64,000 nucleotides of DNA from Bog-473 sp036268485. GTDB taxonomy: Bacteria > Actinomycetota > Acidimicrobiia > Acidimicrobiales > RAAP-2. The notes beneath the pieces are model-generated. The model did no database searches and was not told where the DNA came from. It worked only from the letters and a program-made list of their open reading frames with translations. The DNA lies in the NCBI GenBank assembly GCA_036268485.1, contig DATAUC010000060.1, positions 1-64,000 of the forward strand, written 5' to 3'. Positions 59,307 to 64,000 of the stretch are shown one piece after another. A program made the translations under genes and the position numbers. How positions within the stretch are numbered: the first letter of the stretch is position 1; the number at the start of each line of letters is the position of its first letter.

Positions 59307-60263
59307 TCAGGCCGCCTCGGCGCCCGACAACGCCTTCCAGAGGGCGCGGTAGTTGGGGTAGGTGATGGCATCGGTGACGTAGCCCGCCCGCTCCAGTTCG
59401 GCGTGGAAGGCCGGCAGATTGCGCCAGGGGACACCCATGTCGACATGGTGGGCCAGGTGCCACCCCGTGTTGTAAGGAACGAACCAGAAGCGGGCCGGCA
59501 GTGATTGGCGCACGTTGTGGGTGGTGGCCCGACGGTCCTTGCTGCGTTCCATCCCACCGTGCTCGGCGATGGAGCGCAGGCGGTTGATGACCCGCCACTG
59601 GGTCATCCACGGGAGCCACCACAGCACGGGATAGATCCACCAGCGTCCGGTGGCCAGCCACGACACGGCCCAGAGCACGGCCTGGACCCCGAAGATGGAC
59701 AGGCCAATGGGTCGGAACGGCTTCGACCGCGTGTTTTTGACCAGCGGGACGAAGTTCTTCCAGCCCGAGATGCCCACCGCATCGCGGAAGAGGCGCCGGC
59801 GTAGGGCGGCCCGGGTGCACTGGTAGGGACCGTAGAAGGCCATGTCGGGCTCGTTGGGCCCGAACTCGTCCTTGTGATGGGCGAAGTGCACCCGGCGATA
59901 GAGCTGCACGGGCGTGAAGACGGGGTAGGCGATGAGCCACATGCCGATCCAGTCGTTCCACCGTTTGCCCGAGAAGAGGAGTTTGTGGGCCGACTCGTGC
60001 ATGAGAATGGCGAAGCGGGCGTAGATGGGGCCCATGAGGACGAAGGCGATCAGGAAGCTCCACCAGCTGTTCAGCCAGACAGCGCCGCCCACGATGACGA
60101 TCACCCAGAACCACACCATCATGACGGTGAGGGCGTTGCGGGCGTTGTTGATCTTGCGCAGGGCCGGCCGGATCTCGGGGATGGCCATCCCGTTGACCAG
60201 CAGGCGCTCGCTGGGGAGCACGTCCGGTCGGGCGGCGATATCGGGCACCATGGTGGCGGCCAT
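59307..60263 (-). CDS. Fatty acid desaturase family membrane protein
   Basis: Di-iron membrane desaturase/hydroxylase of 318 aa. Three histidine boxes are present: HESAHK (89-94), HFAHH (126-130) and HLAHH near residue 277. Four TM helices frame them. It introduces a double bond or hydroxyl into an acyl chain or a carotenoid-like lipid with ferredoxin/NADPH electrons. It diverges from a PaaX-like regulator with a nested palindrome between them. ATG 60263 is used; ATG 60251 is in frame. Confidence 0.88.
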   Translation of the reverse strand: MAATMVPDIAARPDVLPSERLLVNGMAIPEIRPALRKINNARNALTVMMVWFWVIVIVGGAVWLNSWWSFLIAFVLMGPIYARFAILMHESAHKLLFSGKRWNDWIGMWLIAYPVFTPVQLYRRVHFAHHKDEFGPNEPDMAFYGPYQCTRAALRRRLFRDAVGISGWKNFVPLVKNTRSKPFRPIGLSIFGVQAVLWAVSWLATGRWWIYPVLWWLPWMTQWRVINRLRSIAEHGGMERSKDRRATTHNVRQSLPARFWFVPYNTGWHLAHHVDMGVPWRNLPAFHAELERAGYVTDAITYPNYRALWKALSGAEAA

Positions 60264-60270
60264 GCCTTCA

Positions 60271-60308
60271 TATTACTATATTGCGACAAGTGACGCAAGA
60301 AGGTAATA
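60271..60308. promoter_or_regulatory. Nested palindrome between the desaturase and PaaX-like genes
   Basis: TATTAC (60271-60276), TTGCG (60281-60285), CGCAA (60294-60298) and GTAATA (60303-60308) form two inverted repeats with the same centre (60289.5). The A/T-rich left part contains TACTAT on the plus strand (60274-60279) and TATAGT on the minus strand (60275-60280), overlapping -10 boxes for both genes. Confidence 0.7.
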
Positions 60309-61039
60309 CCCCGCTGACCGCCCGCTCGGTCATGGCCAGCGCCCTGCTGGGCATGGATCCACCCGAGCTGCCGGTGGCCCAGCTGGTCCGTCTGACCGGC
60401 CTCTTCGGCATCAGTGAGAACCGGGCGAGGGTGGCCCTCAGCCGCATGGCCACAGCGGGCGAAGTCACCACCGACGGTGCCGGGGTCTATGGCCTGGCCG
60501 GCCACCTGGTGCGGCGCCAGTCCCGTCAATCGGCCAGCCGCTCGGGCTTGACGGCTCCCTATGACGGGCAATGGTGGTTGGCCGTGGTCACCACCTCGGG
60601 CAGCACGGCCGACGTGCGGGCGGCCCGTCGCCGCGCCTTGACCTATGCCCGGCTGGCCGAACTGCGCGAAGGCGTGTGGCTGCGTCCGGACAACGTGCCG
60701 GTGCGCCTGGGCGATGAGCAGATCGATGATGTCGAACTGATGGCGGCGCGGCCGCCGGAGCCCCAGCGAATGGTCGACCAACTCTGGGACCTGTCGGCCT
60801 GGTCCGCCGGGGCTGAGCATCTGCTGGTCCAGCTCGACCACGTGACTCCGGACCATCCCGACGCCCTGGCTCCCGGCTTCGAGCTCTCCGCCGCCGTGCT
60901 CCGGCATCTGCAGGCCGACCCACTCCTGCCGGCGGAATTGGTGCCCCCCTCATGGCCCGGACGGCGATTGCGGGAGCGCTATGACGAATGGGATGCGCAG
61001 TACCGTCAGACCCTGCGCCAGTGGAGCCGCGTCGACTGA
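60290..61039 (+). CDS. PaaX-like transcriptional regulator
   Basis: Regulator of 249 aa from GTG 60290. LTARSVMASALLGMDPPELP followed by LVRLTGLFGISENRARVALSRMATAGEV is the PaaX winged helix. The central and C-terminal domains end LPAELVPPSWPGRRLRERYDEWDAQYR, as in PaaX. In other bacteria PaaX senses phenylacetyl-CoA. Here the divergent desaturase and the operator spanning both starts make control of a lipid enzyme by an acyl-CoA likely. TTG 60281 is the alternative start. Confidence 0.83.
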   Translation: MTQEGNTPLTARSVMASALLGMDPPELPVAQLVRLTGLFGISENRARVALSRMATAGEVTTDGAGVYGLAGHLVRRQSRQSASRSGLTAPYDGQWWLAVVTTSGSTADVRAARRRALTYARLAELREGVWLRPDNVPVRLGDEQIDDVELMAARPPEPQRMVDQLWDLSAWSAGAEHLLVQLDHVTPDHPDALAPGFELSAAVLRHLQADPLLPAELVPPSWPGRRLRERYDEWDAQYRQTLRQWSRVD

Positions 61040-61102
61040 TCGGCACCGATAATGCGGGGCCGCTACCGGCGTCTCCACTGGAACACGATCCGGAGGTAGC
61101 GC

Positions 61103-62311
61103 ATGACGACGTTCTCAACTGATGGGCTGGCCCGGCTGCGGGAGGCCATGCAGGGCCATGTCGAGGCGGGTGCCGTGCCCGGCCTGGCCACCCTGGTGGC
61201 CTGCGGTGATGCAGTCCATGTCGATACCTACGGGACGGCATCGTTCGAGGATGACCCCCCGCTGGCCCGGGACACCATCTTCCGGATTGCCTCTTTGACC
61301 AAGCCGATCACGGCCGTGGCCACCATGGCGCTCGTCGACGACGGTGTGTTGGAGTTGGACCAGACGATCGACGACCTCGTACCCGAGTTGGCCGACCGCC
61401 AGGTCCTGCGCAGTCTCGGGGCCGACCTCGACGACACGGTACCGGCGGACCGGTCGATCACCCTGGAGGACCTGCTCAGCTTCCGGATGGGCTTCGGCTC
61501 GGTGATGGCGCCGCCGGACACGTACCCGATTCAACGGGCCGAATCAGTGGCTGACCTCAAGAGCATCGGTGGCCCACCGTGGCCGCCGGGGTCCCACACG
61601 GCGGACAGTTGGATCAGCGCTCTGGGGGCGATGCCGCTCATGTACCAACCGGGCGAGCAGTGGCTCTACAACACGTCGTCCGAGGTGCTGGGTGTGCTGC
61701 TGGCCCGCGCCTCGGGCCAACCGCTAGATGTGCTCTTCGAGGAGCGGATCTTCGCGCCGCTCGGCATGAAGGACAGCGGCTTTGTCGTGCCGACCGACCA
61801 GCTGCACCGCCTGGCCACCCAGTACCAACCCGATGGGGAGACGGGTGCGTTGTCGGTACTCGACCGTCCCGCCGACAGCTGGTGGAGTACGGCGCCGTCC
61901 TTTCTCGATGCGTCGGGTTGGTTGGTCTCGACTATGGACGACTACTGGTCCTTCGTCAGCATGTTGCTGGCCGGAGGCACGGGAGGAGGTGAGCGGATCC
62001 TCTCGGCGGCATCAGTGACATTGATGACCACCGACCGGTTGACCGCGGCCCAACGGGAAGCATCCGAACTGTTCCTGGGTCGCGGAGGGGGCTGGGGTCT
62101 CGGCCTCCGGGTGCCCGGCGCCGACGCCACGGATCAGCCGTTCCCCGGTGGCATCGGGTGGGACGGCGGTACGGGCACCTCGTGGCGCTCCAACCTGACC
62201 AACGGAGTGACCGGGATCGTCTTCACCCAACGGGCCGCCACCTCGCCCGAACCCCCGCCCCTTATTCAGGATTTCTGGAGCGGCCTCAATGCGGCGGTGC
62301 AGACCGGCTGA
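61103..62311 (+). CDS. Serine hydrolase of the beta-lactamase/esterase (class C-like) family
   Basis: Protein of 402 aa with the penicillin-binding fold. The SxxK motif is SLTK (S64, K67), the tyrosine motif YNT is at 189-191, and a glycine-rich third motif region lies near GGIGWDGGTGTSW. There is no signal peptide, which favours an intracellular esterase (EstB type) over a resistance enzyme. GGAGG (61092-61096) supports ATG 61103. Convergent with the ABC exporter, 4 nt apart. Confidence 0.85.
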   Translation: MTTFSTDGLARLREAMQGHVEAGAVPGLATLVACGDAVHVDTYGTASFEDDPPLARDTIFRIASLTKPITAVATMALVDDGVLELDQTIDDLVPELADRQVLRSLGADLDDTVPADRSITLEDLLSFRMGFGSVMAPPDTYPIQRAESVADLKSIGGPPWPPGSHTADSWISALGAMPLMYQPGEQWLYNTSSEVLGVLLARASGQPLDVLFEERIFAPLGMKDSGFVVPTDQLHRLATQYQPDGETGALSVLDRPADSWWSTAPSFLDASGWLVSTMDDYWSFVSMLLAGGTGGGERILSAASVTLMTTDRLTAAQREASELFLGRGGGWGLGLRVPGADATDQPFPGGIGWDGGTGTSWRSNLTNGVTGIVFTQRAATSPEPPPLIQDFWSGLNAAVQTG

Positions 62312-62315
62312 GCGC

Positions 62316-64000
62316 TCAGGCGGCGTGTGACTGCGAGATCCACGTGGCGTACATCTCGGCGTAGTTCCCGCCCAGAGACACCAGTTCATCGTGCGAGCCC
62401 ACTTCGAGAATGCGGCCCTCGCCCACCACGACGATGCGGTCGGCCCGCATGGCGGTGGAAAGACGGTGGGCGATGAGCACAGCCGTGCGCTGCTGCAGGA
62501 GCACGTCGAGGGCGGCCTCGATCATGGTCTCGGACTGCAGGTCCAGATTGGAGGTGGCCTCGTCCAGTACCAGGACCCGCGGTTGGGCCATGAAGGCCCG
62601 GGCCAGGGCGATGAGCTGGCGCTCACCCGAAGAGAGTGACTGGCCGCGTTCGTGCACCACGGTGTCCAGCCCGAAGGGGAGACGGGCGATCAGCTCGGTC
62701 AGGCCGACGGTGCGGACCGCTTCCCAGACGGCGTCGTCGGCGGCGCCCGCGCGGGCGAACGAAATGTTGTCGCGGATGGTGCCGGCAAAGAGGAAGGGCT
62801 CCTGGGGGACCACGCCCAGCTGGCTGCGCAACGAACGCATCGTCACCGTGCGCAGGTCGTAGCCGTCAATGAGCACCCGACCGGCCGTCGGGTCGTAGAA
62901 GCGGGTGACCAACTTCGCCATGGTCGACTTGCCCGCCCCGGTGGCGCCCACGAAGGCGACGGTCTCGCCGGGGGCAATGGTCAGGTCGACGTCCTCGAGG
63001 ACCGGCACGTCGGCGTTGTAGCCGAAGGACACATGATCGAACCGGATCTCGCCCACGATGGGGGGTAACTCCACGGCGTCGGGGCTCTCGGTGACCGTGG
63101 GTGTGTTCTCCAATAGGACGCGGAGCTTGATGACCGAGGCCTGGCCCTGCTGGTACGAGTTGTACTGCTGCACCAGCAGCTGAATGGGCTGGAAGAAGCG
63201 GTTCACGAAGAGGAAGAACGTCGTCAGGCCGCCGATGCTGAGTTGGTGGTGCAGGTACATGTTGCCGCCGACGGCCAGGATGATGACCTGTCCCAACACT
63301 CCGAGCAGCTGGGAGCCGGGACCGTAGACACCGTTGATGCGACCGGTGTAGTAGTTGGCGTCGCGGTACTGGCCGACCACATTGCGGTGATGGACCACGT
63401 TGTGGCGCTGGCGATTGTGGGCCGTCACGATGCGCACACCCTGCAGGCTCTCGGAGAGATCAGCCAGGACCAGGGCGATCCCGTCGCGCACCTTGTCGTA
63501 GCCCCGCTCGGAGGCCCGCTTGAACCAGATCGACATGACGATCAGCGGAGGCAGGACCACCACGATGGTGATGAAGGCCAGGCGCACGTTCGTAGTGAAC
63601 AAGAAGACGGCGATGACGACCATGGTGAGGCCCTGAATGGCGAACTGGGCCAGTCCGTCCTGGAGCAATTGCTGCAGGTTCTCGATGTCACTGGTCATCC
63701 GGCTCATGACCACGCCGGCCTTCTCTTCGGTGAAGAAGTCAAGTGACAGACGCTGCAGGTGACGGAAGATGGTGACCCGTAGGTCGTTCATGACCCAGGA
63801 GGCCAGTCGACCGGTGACCCGGACCTGCGCCCACTGGGCCACGGACGAGACGATGACCGAGAGCAAGTAGATGGCCGCGATGAAGATGATCAGGCCGAAC
63901 CGGTAGTGGCCGGGTACCAGTCCGTCGCTGATGGCGATACCGGTGAGCTTCGGGCCGAGCTGGGTGGACAAGCTGATGATGCCGACCAGGGCGACCGCCA
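62316..64000 (-). CDS. ABC transporter, fused permease and ATP-binding protein (partial)
   Basis: Type I ABC exporter half-transporter; its N-terminus lies beyond the right edge, where the frame is still open (AVALVGIISLSTQLGPK). About 560 residues are visible: a six-TM domain with YRFGLIIFIAAIYLLSVIV and DFFTEEKAGVVMSRMTSDIENL, then the NBD with Walker A GATGAGKST, LSSGERQLIALARA and LVLDEATSNLD. It resembles MsbA/LmrA-like multidrug or lipid exporters; a second half-transporter may lie outside. Substrate unknown. Confidence 0.92.
   Translation of the reverse strand, partial: AVALVGIISLSTQLGPKLTGIAISDGLVPGHYRFGLIIFIAAIYLLSVIVSSVAQWAQVRVTGRLASWVMNDLRVTIFRHLQRLSLDFFTEEKAGVVMSRMTSDIENLQQLLQDGLAQFAIQGLTMVVIAVFLFTTNVRLAFITIVVVLPPLIVMSIWFKRASERGYDKVRDGIALVLADLSESLQGVRIVTAHNRQRHNVVHHRNVVGQYRDANYYTGRINGVYGPGSQLLGVLGQVIILAVGGNMYLHHQLSIGGLTTFFLFVNRFFQPIQLLVQQYNSYQQGQASVIKLRVLLENTPTVTESPDAVELPPIVGEIRFDHVSFGYNADVPVLEDVDLTIAPGETVAFVGATGAGKSTMAKLVTRFYDPTAGRVLIDGYDLRTVTMRSLRSQLGVVPQEPFLFAGTIRDNISFARAGAADDAVWEAVRTVGLTELIARLPFGLDTVVHERGQSLSSGERQLIALARAFMAQPRVLVLDEATSNLDLQSETMIEAALDVLLQQRTAVLIAHRLSTAMRADRIVVVGEGRILEVGSHDELVSLGGNYAEMYATWISQSHAA

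Overview
The window reads as a high-GC actinobacterial chromosome segment, gene-dense (about 73 protein genes, no rRNA, tRNA, CRISPR array or insertion sequence recognised), with many 1-8 nt overlaps between consecutive genes. Actinobacterial markers are a WhiB protein, a PdtaS-type histidine kinase convergent with it, a DUF3107 gene, a pair of Get3/ArsA-like ATPases, and the SCO1664-DUF3090-phosphatase cassette. A complete System I cytochrome c maturation operon and a secreted protein with 42-residue beta-type repeats argue against Mycobacterium or Streptomyces. An Acidimicrobiia-like lineage is my best inference, not a demonstrated fact.

Layout. 1-6100: the tail of cysS, then acyl-CoA dehydrogenase, enoyl-CoA hydratase, SDR, a kinase-fold phosphotransferase and a low-molecular-weight phosphatase (fatty/acyl-CoA catabolism), facing a TetR-GNAT pair. 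A similar palindrome lies at the dehydrogenase promoter and at the tetR promoter. 6100-8200: glycosyltransferase and GDP-mannose dehydratase, divergent. 8200-18500: CcdA, some single genes, then ccmABCDEFGH plus a CcmI-like TPR protein, covering heme export, heme chaperoning, thiol reduction and ligation. 18500-21700: an iron-sulfur module (SufR-like regulator and cysteine desulfurase facing Mrp/ApbC) with one palindrome over both start regions. 21700-25000: a tight string of small enzymes (GNAT, VOC, ABM-like, enoyl-CoA hydratase, flavin reductase, DUF1345). 25000-32900: dGTPase, DUF3107, two ArsA-like ATPases, O-methyltransferase, PHP phosphatase, PdtaS, WhiB with a CRP-type box, and a GDPD. 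32900-37300: EtfBA, then MBOAT acyltransferase plus DUF459 SGNH protein (surface glycan acylation). 37300-42400: TauE, SCO1664/DUF3090/phosphatase, family-5 UDG, FAD oxidoreductase. 42400-44950: two DJ-1-type genes, then an HTH + Clp-N operon with a duplicated operator. 44950-50350: thioesterase, F420 hydrogenase beta-like protein, Fpg-like glycosylase, Bcp, DEAD-box helicase, PIG-L deacetylase. 50350-64000: aconitase, CHAP repeat protein, unknown protein, ArgS, SDR, esterase, desaturase/PaaX pair, beta-lactamase-fold hydrolase and an ABC exporter cut by the window end.

Gene expression. Many genes lack a Shine-Dalgarno sequence but carry a TANNNT -10 box 6-8 nt before an ATG or GTG, pointing to widespread leaderless transcription; I used this to choose several starts. 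The items I consider most worth follow-up are the split ClpC2-like HTH/Clp-N operon (44091-44926), the SD-sequestering leader of the acyl-CoA dehydrogenase (319-353), the probable ATC start of ccdA, the nested operator between desaturase and PaaX (60271-60308), and the CRP box in front of whiB.
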